Source: Runella defluvii
GTDB lineage: Bacteria > Bacteroidota > Bacteroidia > Cytophagales > Spirosomataceae
DNA: 64,000 bases
Reading direction: 5' to 3'
NCBI RefSeq assembly: GCF_014195535.1
Contig: NZ_JACIBY010000006.1
Span: 372,001-436,000, forward strand
The position numbers and the translations under genes were made by a program. Under the pieces are notes generated by a model. The model was not told the origin of the DNA. It was given only the letters and a program-made list of their open reading frames with translations, and made no database searches. This document shows, piece by piece, positions 48,198 through 56,998 of this stretch. Every line of letters starts with the position of its first letter. The first letter of the stretch is position 1.

Positions 48198-49646
48198 ATG
48201 TATTATCTCCTATCATCCCCCAATCCAGAAAGCCGTTTTATTGAAATCGAATGTACATTTCTCGACGTAGAAACTGAATATCTCGAAATCCAACTTCCTG
48301 CTTGGCGGCCTGGAAGGTATGAGCTACAGCATTTTGCCAAAAATATTCAGCGTTTTGGAGTTTTCAATAAAAATAATGAGCCACTTACTTATCGGAAAAT
48401 TACCAAAGACCGCTGGCGGGTAGAAACGGGTGCCGAAACGGAAGTGGTGGTTCGTTACAACTACTATGCCAATGTACAAAATGCAGGAAGTAGCTACGTC
48501 AATAACGACTTTTGGTATGTTAATCCTGTGAATCTTTGTGTCTATGCCGATGCTTTTTTGAACCAACCTTGTACGCTTCAACTCGCCATTCCCGATACGT
48601 ACCAAATTGCCTGTGGATTGCCGCAGATTGCGCCCAAAACGCTGTTCGCCAAAGATTATTACGAACTCGTCGATAGCCCTTTGATGGCTTCCGAAACGCT
48701 TCAACACCGTACCTATCAGGTGCAGGATACCACGTTTTACGTTTGGATGCAAGGGAATATCAAGCCCAATTGGGAGCAAATTGTTGCCGATTTTCAGAAA
48801 TTTTCGGCCGCCCAAATCGCCGTAATGGGCTCTTTTCCCGAACCCGAATACCACTTTTTAAACTTGATTTTACCCACACCGTACTACCACGGCGTCGAAC
48901 ACCGCCACTCAACAATGGTCGTACTTGGCCCCGACGATGAAGGCGATGGCCTGCACCTCGACCTCCTCGGCGTAAGCTCACACGAGCTATTTCATGCTTG
49001 GAACATCATTCGGATTCGGCCGAAAGAATTACTGCCGTACGATTTTACCAAAGAAAATTACTTCACGACTTGCTTTGTGGCCGAAGGAGTGACAACCTAC
49101 TACGGCGATTTGTTTCTACGGCGTTCGGGCGTCTTCAATGACGAAGGCTACTATCGCGAGCTACAGACGTACATGAAGCGCCATTTTGAAAATAGTCGTC
49201 ATGCCCAGCAATCGCTGGTAGAATCATCGTGGGACTTGTGGCTCGACGGCTACGAGAAGGGAATTCCGCAGCGAAAAGTATCGGTGTATCATAAAGGGGC
49301 GTTGGCAGCGTTAATTCTTGACCTAACCATTCGCAAGATTCACAACCACAAACGGTCACTCGATGACGTTATGTACGCTTTATGGCAAAGATTTGGCATA
49401 CCTTTTGTAGGATATACGATGGAAGACTACCAAGCAGTGGTGGAAGAAATTGCGGGGGAAACGCTTCCGTGGTACTGGAACGACTGTATTTTGAGCAATT
49501 TACCCCTGGAAAATCACTTAAACGATGCCCTCACGTGGGTAGGTTTACACATGGTTAGTTTTGGGGACGGAACAGTCCAACTACAAGAATTAGGAAGTGA
49601 ACCTGCCGTTTTAGAACGAAAAAAATGGTTAAATGGCAATATTTAA
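48198..49646 (+). CDS. M61-family metallopeptidase
   Basis: 482 residues. Zinc site HELFHAWN at about 262-269, with the downstream glutamate in VAEGVTTYYGDL at about 296-307, both diagnostic of M61 (glycyl aminopeptidase-like). The N-terminal part is the all-beta domain of the family (LQLPAWRPGRYELQHFAKN). No signal peptide is seen, so it is probably cytoplasmic, and the C-terminal PDZ domain of longer members is absent. It likely trims N-terminal residues from peptides. A possible promoter (TTG at 48132, TATTTTTA at 48155) lies about 40 bases upstream. Confidence 0.92.
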   Translation: MYYLLSSPNPESRFIEIECTFLDVETEYLEIQLPAWRPGRYELQHFAKNIQRFGVFNKNNEPLTYRKITKDRWRVETGAETEVVVRYNYYANVQNAGSSYVNNDFWYVNPVNLCVYADAFLNQPCTLQLAIPDTYQIACGLPQIAPKTLFAKDYYELVDSPLMASETLQHRTYQVQDTTFYVWMQGNIKPNWEQIVADFQKFSAAQIAVMGSFPEPEYHFLNLILPTPYYHGVEHRHSTMVVLGPDDEGDGLHLDLLGVSSHELFHAWNIIRIRPKELLPYDFTKENYFTTCFVAEGVTTYYGDLFLRRSGVFNDEGYYRELQTYMKRHFENSRHAQQSLVESSWDLWLDGYEKGIPQRKVSVYHKGALAALILDLTIRKIHNHKRSLDDVMYALWQRFGIPFVGYTMEDYQAVVEEIAGETLPWYWNDCILSNLPLENHLNDALTWVGLHMVSFGDGTVQLQELGSEPAVLERKKWLNGNI

Positions 49647-49720
49647 GGCATTTTTGAGTGTTTTAGCGGATTTTTTTATACATTAACACCAAATTATCAG
49701 GCATAAATCTAACAACGACA

Positions 49721-50518
49721 ATGAAAATCACGCCGATTGAGATTCGTCAACATACTTTCCAAAGAGTCTTACGTGGATACGACGCAGAAGAAGTAAATGC
49801 TTTTTTGGCCTCTTTGTCACACGAATGGGAACGCGTGCTCAACGAAAACAAGATGCTAAAAATGCAGCTTGAAATAGCCGAAAAAGAGCTCAACAAACTT
49901 CGGGAAGTAGAATTGACGATGTTTAGAATGCTCAAAACGGCGGAAGATACCAGTACGCAAATGACCGAGCAGGCCAAAACCGCCGCCGAAAAGTACATCG
50001 AAGACGCGCGCCAAAAAGCCGAAGAACTCGTCAACGAAGCGCGGAAGAAGTCGAATATGCTCGTCATTGATGCCGAAAACCAAGCAAAATACGTGCGCGA
50101 AGAAATCATGAATGATTTTAAAAATCAGGAACGTGATTTCAAAGCCATGGAAAAATACCGCGACAACTTGATTGTCCAGCTCAAAACCCTTGCCAACAAT
50201 ACAGTGGACAGTGTGGAGCGTTTTGAAAAGAAATTTGCCCAAAATACGGTAGCCGAACGTCTCGAAGACCTTAAAACGCAAGTATCAGACGCCATTCTGC
50301 AAGGAGAGCAAACCCAACAAGCTCGCTTAGAAGCAGAGAAGATTGTGGAAGAAATCGTGGAAAGCCAACCTCCTGTAGAAGAAATAGCGCCTGAGGCCGT
50401 ACAAGAAGTAGTAGCCGAGGCGATTACGGAAGAAACTGTAGCCGAAGAAACAACCGACGAACCAGCCTCTGAAGAAGAAAAACCGAAACAAGAGGGTTCA
50501 TTCTTTGACCAAATTTAA
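49721..50518 (+). CDS. DivIVA-domain coiled-coil protein
   Basis: 265 residues. The N-terminal 60 residues match DivIVA (MKITPIEIRQHTFQRVLRGYDAEEVNAFL). A long coiled coil follows (about 30-200) and then an acidic Glu/Val-rich tail (about 205-255) ending GSFFDQI. DivIVA proteins bind curved membrane and organise cell division or pole-associated complexes; in Bacteroidota the role is not established. It is followed 84 bases on by folB, with a long hairpin in between. Confidence 0.9.
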   Translation: MKITPIEIRQHTFQRVLRGYDAEEVNAFLASLSHEWERVLNENKMLKMQLEIAEKELNKLREVELTMFRMLKTAEDTSTQMTEQAKTAAEKYIEDARQKAEELVNEARKKSNMLVIDAENQAKYVREEIMNDFKNQERDFKAMEKYRDNLIVQLKTLANNTVDSVERFEKKFAQNTVAERLEDLKTQVSDAILQGEQTQQARLEAEKIVEEIVESQPPVEEIAPEAVQEVVAEAITEETVAEETTDEPASEEEKPKQEGSFFDQI

Positions 50519-50525
50519 CCCCCAA

Positions 50526-50573
50526 AAACCTATGAGGTTTAGCTAACGTTATACCGTGACACCTTATAGGTTT
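50526..50573. repeat. Long imperfect hairpin (REP-like or terminator)
   Basis: AAACCTATGAGGTTT (50526-50540) and ACACCTTATAGGTTT (50559-50573) pair at 13 of 15 positions around an 18-base loop. It lies eight bases after the DivIVA stop and could stop transcription, but the T run is poor, and its palindromic arms resemble short dispersed repeats of related genomes. Confidence 0.55.
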
Positions 50574-50602
50574 GCTTTCATTCATCTTTACACACGTTTA
50601 TT

Positions 50603-50953
50603 TTGGGAACAGTAGCACTAGAAGGAATTGAAATATTCGCTTACCACGGCACCTCGGATGAGGAGCAAAAAATTGGCAACAAGTTTTCGATTGATGTCAC
50701 CATCCAAACCGATTTTTTAGAAGCCGCCCGCCTCGATCGCCTGCGCGACACAGTCAATTACGAAGTGGTCTATAAAGTAGTAGTAGAAGTGATGAGCAAG
50801 CCAAGTCGGCTGCTGGAGCACATTGCGTACAATATCATCGAAGGACTACGCGCCACCTACCCCAGCGTAGAAAGCATCGAAGTCAGCGTGTCGAAATTTA
50901 ACCCGCCCGTCGGGGGCGTCTGTGCGCGTTCGCGCATTACGATGAAAGGGTAA
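50603..50953 (+). CDS. folB: Dihydroneopterin aldolase
   Basis: 116 residues starting at TTG 50603, since no in-frame ATG precedes VALEGIEIFAYHG. Family motifs: FAYHGTSDEEQ at about 11-22, TVNYEVVYKVV at about 50-60, LLEHIAYNI with the catalytic Glu around 70, and VSKFNPPVGG at about 95-105. It converts dihydroneopterin to 6-hydroxymethyl-dihydropterin in folate synthesis, in the cytoplasm as an octamer. A rare start codon and poor leader suggest low translation. Confidence 0.94.
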   Translation: MGTVALEGIEIFAYHGTSDEEQKIGNKFSIDVTIQTDFLEAARLDRLRDTVNYEVVYKVVVEVMSKPSRLLEHIAYNIIEGLRATYPSVESIEVSVSKFNPPVGGVCARSRITMKG

Positions 50954-50962
50954 AGCAAACGA

Positions 50963-50995
50963 AACGCCCCCGTCTGCCAAGCAAACGGGGGCGTT
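50963..50995. terminator. Bidirectional terminator between folB and the oxidoreductase gene
   Basis: AACGCCCCCGT and ACGGGGGCGTT form a perfect 11-base GC-rich stem with an 11-base loop between two converging genes. Confidence 0.8.
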
Positions 50996-51021
50996 GTGTT
51001 TATCATCGTCGGGGAAATAGC

Positions 51022-52488
51022 CTACACCAATTTCCAACCTTCGCGGTACTGACGCGATACAAACTGGTTCGCATCGTCGAAGTTGGTGATCTTCATGTTG
51101 TTACCATCCCACAACAACTTCTTACGACCGTAGTAATCGAAGCCATTGCCTTTTGGTTGACGAAGCATGTAGCTACGAATCGCCAAGTTACCCATCAATA
51201 CCGTTTCAGTAAGTGGTCCTGAGTAATCAAACGATGACGTCAAGCCTTTGTGCTTGTCGCTACCAAAACCTGCCTTACAAGCCTCGGTCCAGTGGATTTG
51301 GTGGCCGTATTCTGGCAAGTTTGTAGGCGCAGCATACTTGCTGTCTTTCGCCATTTCTACTTTGTCGCCGTTTTTGTAATAAATCTTAGGATTGTTGCCG
51401 TACATATCGCAGGCAATGATTCCCTTGCTACCAATCATCAACACCCCGTTCGCGCCGTTTCCGTCGGTGCTAAGTGGTTCGTTGGCAGGAATCCAATCAG
51501 GGTGGAACGGACGCAAACCGCCGTCCATCCATTCCATTTTCAATGGGCTCTTATTTTTCGCAGTGGCAGGGAATTTAATTTCTACCAACGCCGATGGCGG
51601 GCATCCTTCTGGAATCCACTCTGGGTTCCAGTCTTTCAAGAACACCGAACCTATGCTACACTCTACTTCCGTTGGGTAATTAAGACCCAATACACGGAAC
51701 GGAGTATCGATGGTGTGGCAACCGATGTCACCCAACGCGCCCGTACCGAAGTTCCACCAACCGCGCCATTTGAACGGGTGATAGCCAGGGTGATAGTCAA
51801 CCCACTGTGCAGGCCCTACCCACTGATCCCAAGCGACACCTTCTGGCATGTCAGGCTTACCCGTTGGTACAGGAATCCCCTGTGGCCAAACAGGACGGTT
51901 AGTCCAAATTTGAACCGTATGCACAGGCCCTACTAATCCTTTATTGAACCACTCAACCATTTGTAGTTGGGCAGGGTTCGACGCGCCTTGGTTACCCATC
52001 TGCGTCACCACTTTGTACTTACGAGCGGCTTCTGTAAGCATACGCGCTTCGTAGATATTGTGGGTCAATGGTTTTTGTACATAGACGTGTTTGCCCAATT
52101 GCATGGCCGCCATCGCAATCACCGCGTGGTTGTGGTCAGGCGTAGAAATGGTAACGGCATCAATGTTTTTACCTTCTTTGGCCAACATTTCACGCCAATC
52201 TTTGTACTTCGTTGCGTTAGGGAAACGCTCGATTGACTTCGCAGCTTGTTTGTAATCCACATCGCAGAGCGCCACCACGTTATTGGCTCCGTTGTTTGAT
52301 GCGTTAAAAATGTCACTTGTTCCCTTGCCACCTGCTCCGATAGCTGCCAAATTAAGTTTGTCAGATGGTGCAGTATAACCCTTTCCAATCACATGGCGGG
52401 GCACAATGAAAAAGCTACCTACGGCCAAGGCGCTCTTTTGCACGAAATCACGTCTTGATACCGATAAGGTCTTTTGTTTTGATTTCAT
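51022..52488 (-). CDS. Tat-exported Gfo/Idh/MocA-family oxidoreductase
   Basis: 488 residues from ATG 52488; a start at 52527 is possible but lengthens the n-region. The twin-arginine signal SRRDFVQKSALAVG at about 11-24 predicts export of a folded, cofactor-loaded enzyme. The Rossmann motif is AAIGAGGKG, and the conserved VQKPLTHNIYEA near 135 carries the catalytic lysine. The large C-terminal domain has many Trp/Pro segments (WDQWVGPAQWVDYHPGYHPF). Relatives act on sugars or inositols using NAD(P), often in polysaccharide breakdown; the substrate here is unknown. Confidence 0.93.
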   Translation of the reverse strand: MKSKQKTLSVSRRDFVQKSALAVGSFFIVPRHVIGKGYTAPSDKLNLAAIGAGGKGTSDIFNASNNGANNVVALCDVDYKQAAKSIERFPNATKYKDWREMLAKEGKNIDAVTISTPDHNHAVIAMAAMQLGKHVYVQKPLTHNIYEARMLTEAARKYKVVTQMGNQGASNPAQLQMVEWFNKGLVGPVHTVQIWTNRPVWPQGIPVPTGKPDMPEGVAWDQWVGPAQWVDYHPGYHPFKWRGWWNFGTGALGDIGCHTIDTPFRVLGLNYPTEVECSIGSVFLKDWNPEWIPEGCPPSALVEIKFPATAKNKSPLKMEWMDGGLRPFHPDWIPANEPLSTDGNGANGVLMIGSKGIIACDMYGNNPKIYYKNGDKVEMAKDSKYAAPTNLPEYGHQIHWTEACKAGFGSDKHKGLTSSFDYSGPLTETVLMGNLAIRSYMLRQPKGNGFDYYGRKKLLWDGNNMKITNFDDANQFVSRQYREGWKLV

Positions 52489-52602
52489 TGGTTTAGTAGT
52501 TTTTTTAAGTTGTTTGAACAGACTCATAACTTAAAGCACAAAAGCAGGCAATAATTACCGTTTTATTGAGTATTTTTTTAGAAAAGATGCTAAAACTCTG
52601 CT

Positions 52603-52610
52603 TACTTTTG
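52603..52610 (+). promoter_or_regulatory. -7 box of the dipeptidase gene
   Basis: TACTTTTG fits TAnnTTTG. A start site about 7 bases on leaves a leader of roughly 26 bases before the ATG at 52643, which supports that start codon. Confidence 0.55.
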
Positions 52611-52642
52611 AGATTGATTAGAGACAAAAAAGCAAACGCCTG

Positions 52643-53413
52643 ATGTATAATACGTTCTTAAAAGCAAAGTGGACTATTGGGGAGACTGTTATCGGTTATT
52701 GGTTATCGGTTATTGGTTATTGGTTTCAGAGGAGAAGAAGAATTGCTGCGCTGTGGCTTTTTGTAAGCCTTTCGTTGGCTGGTTATGCCCAAACAAAGGT
52801 GGGTACGTTGGAGAAAAAGTTTATCAAACACGGTCTAGTGGACATCCAAACCCTCGACCCTACGCTCAAGGTGGAACTCAAGTACTCCACGACCGATAAC
52901 TTCATCAAAGAAGATGTCTATGGCGACTTAGAGCGCGCTTATTTGCAACCCATGGCCGCCCAAAAATTGGTAAAAGCCAATCAGTTTTTAAAACAAGAAA
53001 AGCCTACTTATACGTTGTTGGTGTACGACGGCGCTCGTCCGCTGAGTGTTACCAAGATTTTTTGGGCACGGATGAGTCACTTGCCCTATAACCGCCGCGA
53101 AGATTTTGTGGCCGACCCTGCCAAAGGCTCTATTCATAACTTTGGCTGTGCGGTTGACCTAACCATCGCCGACGAAAATGGCAAGCCGCTGGATATGGGC
53201 ACTATTTTTGATTTTTTTGGCGTTAGTGCCGAACCACGACGCGAAGCCGAAATGCTCAAATCGGGTAAACTATCTCGCCAACAAGTCGAAAACCGCAAGC
53301 TGCTACGGCGCGTCATGCTCAAGGCAGGATTTACGTCGATTCAGACCGAATGGTGGCATTTCAATGCCTTGTCTCGCGCCAAAGCAAAAGCTAAATACGG
53401 GTTTATTGAATGA
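52643..53413 (+). CDS. D-Ala-D-Ala dipeptidase (VanX/M15D-like)
   Basis: 256 residues. The catalytic core matches M15D peptidases: YDGARPLSVTK at about 131-141, SIHNFGCAVDLTI at about 163-175 (zinc His and Asp) and TEWWHFNA near 240 (catalytic Glu, zinc His). It should cleave D-alanyl-D-alanine or related peptidoglycan dipeptides. The N-terminal 50 residues are odd: VIGYWLSVIGYWF is encoded by a heptanucleotide array, followed by RRRRIAALWLFVSLSLAGYAQ-type signal sequence (signal cleavage near Ala49). The gene overlaps the next one by four bases (ATGA). A cell-wall recycling role is more likely than vancomycin resistance, since vanH and vanA are absent. Confidence 0.9.
   Translation: MYNTFLKAKWTIGETVIGYWLSVIGYWFQRRRRIAALWLFVSLSLAGYAQTKVGTLEKKFIKHGLVDIQTLDPTLKVELKYSTTDNFIKEDVYGDLERAYLQPMAAQKLVKANQFLKQEKPTYTLLVYDGARPLSVTKIFWARMSHLPYNRREDFVADPAKGSIHNFGCAVDLTIADENGKPLDMGTIFDFFGVSAEPRREAEMLKSGKLSRQQVENRKLLRRVMLKAGFTSIQTEWWHFNALSRAKAKAKYGFIE
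52688..52722 (+). repeat. Heptanucleotide tandem array inside a coding 5' end
   Basis: Five tandem seven-base units (GTTATCG or GTTATTG) run from 52688 to 52722, with a sixth degenerate unit. Because seven is not a multiple of three, loss or gain of one unit would shift the frame of the dipeptidase gene. Confidence 0.85.
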
Positions 53414-54855
53414 TGCTCCTTCTCGCACTTTTTCATAGTTTTTGGCTTTCGCTGTTTGGCAGCAGTGACACCACCCAGCACGTCCTTGTCCGACAAGTGA
53501 CTTTTACGGGCAATTTTCGCACCCGAGAGCACATTATCCGCCGCGAAATGGATGTGCGCGCAGGCGATGTGATTACGGTACAAAAGCTTGATTCGCTGCT
53601 GGAGTACGACCGCCGCAAAATCCTCAACACCAACCTATTCATCACGGTAGAGCTAAAAAAGAAGCGCTTAGACAATGACACCACCGCGCTGAGTTTTTAT
53701 ACCGCCGACGGAAAACTCATCGCTCCCCCCCAAACCATCGACGTAGAGGTCGTTCTAAAAGAACAATGGTATTTGCTGGCTTTTCCTGTATTTGAACTCG
53801 CCGACCGCAATTTCAACGAATGGTGGTACGAACGCGGGCGCGACCTGAGTCGCACGATTTACGGAACTTACATTTTACACCAAAACCTGACGGGCAACAA
53901 CGACCGCCTTCGACTACGCGCTGAGTTTGGGTTTATTCCTCGGCTTGATTTGTATTACTCCCGACCTTATTTGGGTAAAAAACAAAAACTAGGCATGACC
54001 GTCGGAATGATTCGGCTAACCAACCGAACCTTGCCTTACCGTACCCGTGCCGATAAACTCATTTTTTTTCCGAGCGACAGCCGTATGCGCGAACGGCTCA
54101 ACCCCTACGTTACTTTTACCTATCGGCCACGGTTCTACGGTTTTCATTCAATAACCGCCCAATATTCCCATACCACCCTTAGCGATACCGTGGCACGCCT
54201 AAATCCTAATTATTTTTTGGAAGGTCGCCGACAACAGCGTTATTTCCAACTGAGCTATTCGCATTTTTTTGACCGCCGCGACCGGGTCCAATATCCTTTA
54301 AGAGGGTTTTATTATGGCATAGTTTTTAGCCGATTAGGACTCTTTTCTTCCGATGATGTTCAACAATGGGAGGCTACTGCCAACTATGGACAATACTTCT
54401 CCTTAGGCAAAAAGCTCTTTTTTAGCTACAGTTTCAAAGCCAAGACTTCTAGCCCCTTTTTACAGCCTTTTCTACAGACGCGGGGGTTGGGCTACGGCAC
54501 CGACCTTGTCCGTGGCTACGAACTGTACGTCATTGATGGTCAACACTTTGCTTTAGCTAAAACCAATTTGCGCTACCAATTATTAAACCGAACGTTTAAC
54601 TTGAGTAAGTTCATCAAAATGCGTCAGTTTAATACCTTCCCGTTGGCGATTTATCCCAATATCTACGCCGATTTTGGTTATACCCGAAACCAATACAGTT
54701 CGCTAAACAACAGCACATTGGCCAACCGCCCGTTGATGGGTGTAGGAATAGGGCTGGATGTAGTGACTTGGTATAATTTTGTGGGACGACTCAATTATTC
54801 AGTCAATCACTTAGGCGAAGCGCGTCCTTATTTTTCGATAGGCCGAGAGTTCTGA
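53410..54855 (+). CDS. Omp85/BamA-like outer-membrane protein
   Basis: 481 residues. A short hydrophobic N-terminus (MMLLLALFHSFWLSLFG) acts as signal peptide. One POTRA-like domain follows (VRQVTFTGNFRTREHIIRREMDV, and a VVLKEQWYLLAFP strand), then a C-terminal beta barrel (about 180-481) of the surface-antigen type ending in PYFSIGREF. With one POTRA domain it is shorter than BamA and closer to small Omp85 or TamA-like proteins. It may insert or export outer-membrane proteins. Its start overlaps the dipeptidase stop (ATGA), so the pair is probably translationally coupled and expressed together. Confidence 0.85.
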   Translation: MMLLLALFHSFWLSLFGSSDTTQHVLVRQVTFTGNFRTREHIIRREMDVRAGDVITVQKLDSLLEYDRRKILNTNLFITVELKKKRLDNDTTALSFYTADGKLIAPPQTIDVEVVLKEQWYLLAFPVFELADRNFNEWWYERGRDLSRTIYGTYILHQNLTGNNDRLRLRAEFGFIPRLDLYYSRPYLGKKQKLGMTVGMIRLTNRTLPYRTRADKLIFFPSDSRMRERLNPYVTFTYRPRFYGFHSITAQYSHTTLSDTVARLNPNYFLEGRRQQRYFQLSYSHFFDRRDRVQYPLRGFYYGIVFSRLGLFSSDDVQQWEATANYGQYFSLGKKLFFSYSFKAKTSSPFLQPFLQTRGLGYGTDLVRGYELYVIDGQHFALAKTNLRYQLLNRTFNLSKFIKMRQFNTFPLAIYPNIYADFGYTRNQYSSLNNSTLANRPLMGVGIGLDVVTWYNFVGRLNYSVNHLGEARPYFSIGREF

Positions 54856-54961
54856 TTTTCACCCAACAAAGTATTAGTTTCCCATTAAAAAGAAGTAAGT
54901 CATTGGTATAGAAGCGTATTTAGCCCTAACTTAGCAGGGATTTTAAGCAAATTTGGACGAA

Positions 54962-55570
54962 ATGACTCATTATTACCCAAAATACACCTACTTATTAGTC
55001 TTGGCTGGCGTTGTCGCAATCTTGTTTTCGTGTGGAAAAAGTAACGAAAAAACAGCCGAACAAAAAGCTGCTACCGATACAGCCAATGCCGTCAAAACAC
55101 CTGTTGTAAGTAGCAATCAATCAGAGCTATTGAAGCTCGTCATTACGCCTCAAGGGGGCGATTTTCGTGGTTTTAAGTTTGGCGACCCGTTAAGCAAAAT
55201 CAAGGCCGAAGAGAAGTTTGAACTGTTTGAAGACAGCACCAACCACGTAGGCTACACGCACGAAACGGAGAATTTTGAAGCAATTGATATTCTTTATTAC
55301 CTCGACAACAACAAAGCCCTCAACGGCGTCCGCGTGGACATTTATCTCAACGAAGCCAATGATGCCCAAAGTTTGTACAATCAATTTGACACCTATTTGT
55401 CGGGGAAATACGCACCCGATTCAAAACAAGGCAAACGTACGACGTGGAAGGCCCGAGGGGGAATGCTCGTATCGCTCGAAGACGTAAGTAAAGGCAAAGA
55501 TTTTGGCCTTCGCATCGGAATCGGTGCCAAAGGCAAATCGACCGAGAAAAAGCCCAAACCTTTGCAATAG
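54962..55570 (+). CDS. Lipoprotein of unknown function
   Basis: 202 residues from ATG 54962. The lipobox AILFSC is at about residues 18-23, followed by a Lys/Glu/Ala-rich linker. The mature domain (about 60-195) has the pattern PQGGDFRGFKFGDPLSKIKA, common in small Bacteroidota proteins of unassigned role, and IDILYYLDNNKALNGVRVDIYL. No catalytic residues are recognised. It ends 12 bases before the next gene and may be co-transcribed with it. Confidence 0.82.
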   Translation: MTHYYPKYTYLLVLAGVVAILFSCGKSNEKTAEQKAATDTANAVKTPVVSSNQSELLKLVITPQGGDFRGFKFGDPLSKIKAEEKFELFEDSTNHVGYTHETENFEAIDILYYLDNNKALNGVRVDIYLNEANDAQSLYNQFDTYLSGKYAPDSKQGKRTTWKARGGMLVSLEDVSKGKDFGLRIGIGAKGKSTEKKPKPLQ

Positions 55571-55582
55571 CCGCTTTTCAAT

Positions 55583-56911
55583 ATGCACGTTGTTATCATC
55601 GGGAATGGAATTGCGGGCATCACAGCCGCACGGGAGCTGCGCAAACGTAGCGATTGCCGCATCACGGTTATCTCCAAAGAGACCGACTATTTCTTTTCCC
55701 GAACGGCGCTAATGTACGTGTATATGGGGCACCTCAAGTTTGAGCATACCCAACCTTATGAAAACTGGTTTTGGCAAAAAAATAAGATTGAGCTAGTCAG
55801 AGGAACGATTGAATCTGTTGATTTTGCCCAACGTAAATTGTTTCTTTCGGCCAACAGTCAAACGGTAGTTTACCAACCAACCCTGCTTGAGCGACTCACC
55901 AAAGTAGCCTCAAAACCAGCCACTTCTGCCTCTCAAGTACGCGAACTTTCTTACGATAAACTTATCATTGCAACGGGTTCTGTACCTCGTTTTGGCGACT
56001 GGCCCAATACCCATCTGGATGGCGTCCAAGGGCTTTATAGCTTTCAGGATTTGGAAAAACTCGAACGGTCGTCGGCAGGAGTAAAACAAGCCTTGGTCGT
56101 GGGTGGTGGGTTAATTGGGGTAGAATTGGCCGAAATGCTTCATTCGCGCGGCATCCATGTGACCATGCTCGTGCGTGAATCGAGCTATTGGAACAGTGTA
56201 TTACCTCCCGAAGAATCTACTCTTGTCACCCAACATGTCCAAAAGCGTGGGATTGATCTCCGATTTGGCTGCGAGCTAAAAGAAATGCAAGGTACTCAAC
56301 GGGTGGAGCGCGTTATCACTTCGCAGGGAGAAACGATTGACTGTCAGCTTGTAGGCATTTCCATCGGCGTTGAACCAACGATTGATTTTTTAACCAATAC
56401 CTCCCTCGAAACGCAACGCGGAATTTTGGTCAATGAGTATTTAGAAACCAACCTTCCTGACGTATATGCGGTTGGTGACTGCGTCGAACACCGTACGCCT
56501 CCGCAAGGCCGTAAATCGGTGGAGCAAATTTGGTACACGGGCCGCATCATGGGCGAAACCGTTGCTCAGACCATTGGTGGTCAACGGACGCCTTACCAGC
56601 CAGGCGTATTTTTTAATTCGGCCAAGTTTTTTGACCTCGAATACCAAACCTACGGCGAAGTCCCCGCCCAATGCCCCGACGACATTCAGAGCTTTTATTG
56701 GCAGCACCCAAGCAAAGAAATCGCCATCCGAATCAACTACCGCCAAGGCACACAGGCAGTCACGGGTTTTAACGCCCTTGGCACTCGCCTTCGTCACGCT
56801 ACTTGCGACGCGTGGATACGCCAACAGTGCTCGTTAGACTACGTGTTAGAGCACTTCCAAGAGGCCGATTTTAACCCTGAGTTTTTTGAGAAGCTGCGGT
56901 TGTCCCGCTGA
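55583..56911 (+). CDS. FAD-dependent pyridine nucleotide-disulfide-type oxidoreductase
   Basis: 442 residues. FAD-binding motif IIGNGIAGITAA at 5-16, NAD(P)-binding motif VVGGGLIGVELAE at about 173-185, and the second FAD motif VYAVGDCVEH near 293-302. There is no redox-active CxxC/CxxxxC, so it is closer to the NADH-dependent reductase class (as in NirB N-termini, rubredoxin reductase) than to disulfide reductases. About 25 residues (TLLERLTKVASKPATSASQ) are inserted before the conserved KLIIATGS, a departure from most relatives. Electron acceptor unknown. Confidence 0.9.
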   Translation: MHVVIIGNGIAGITAARELRKRSDCRITVISKETDYFFSRTALMYVYMGHLKFEHTQPYENWFWQKNKIELVRGTIESVDFAQRKLFLSANSQTVVYQPTLLERLTKVASKPATSASQVRELSYDKLIIATGSVPRFGDWPNTHLDGVQGLYSFQDLEKLERSSAGVKQALVVGGGLIGVELAEMLHSRGIHVTMLVRESSYWNSVLPPEESTLVTQHVQKRGIDLRFGCELKEMQGTQRVERVITSQGETIDCQLVGISIGVEPTIDFLTNTSLETQRGILVNEYLETNLPDVYAVGDCVEHRTPPQGRKSVEQIWYTGRIMGETVAQTIGGQRTPYQPGVFFNSAKFFDLEYQTYGEVPAQCPDDIQSFYWQHPSKEIAIRINYRQGTQAVTGFNALGTRLRHATCDAWIRQQCSLDYVLEHFQEADFNPEFFEKLRLSR

Positions 56912-56998
56912 CGTCAGACCGTTTACTAACTTTAATGCTATCTTTTTGTCTATCAGGTGGGTTTAATGTATTTTCAACGATACTAAACCTGCTTTGCT

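Noticed and set aside
51250-51936. 228-codon open frame opposite the Gfo/Idh/MocA gene
   Set aside because: Antisense to a well-supported Tat-exported oxidoreductase; no recognisable domain.
52643-53413. Vancomycin-resistance gene vanX
   Set aside because: The M15D core is clear, but vanH, vanA, vanR and vanS are absent and the neighbour is an Omp85-like gene, so cell-wall turnover is more likely.
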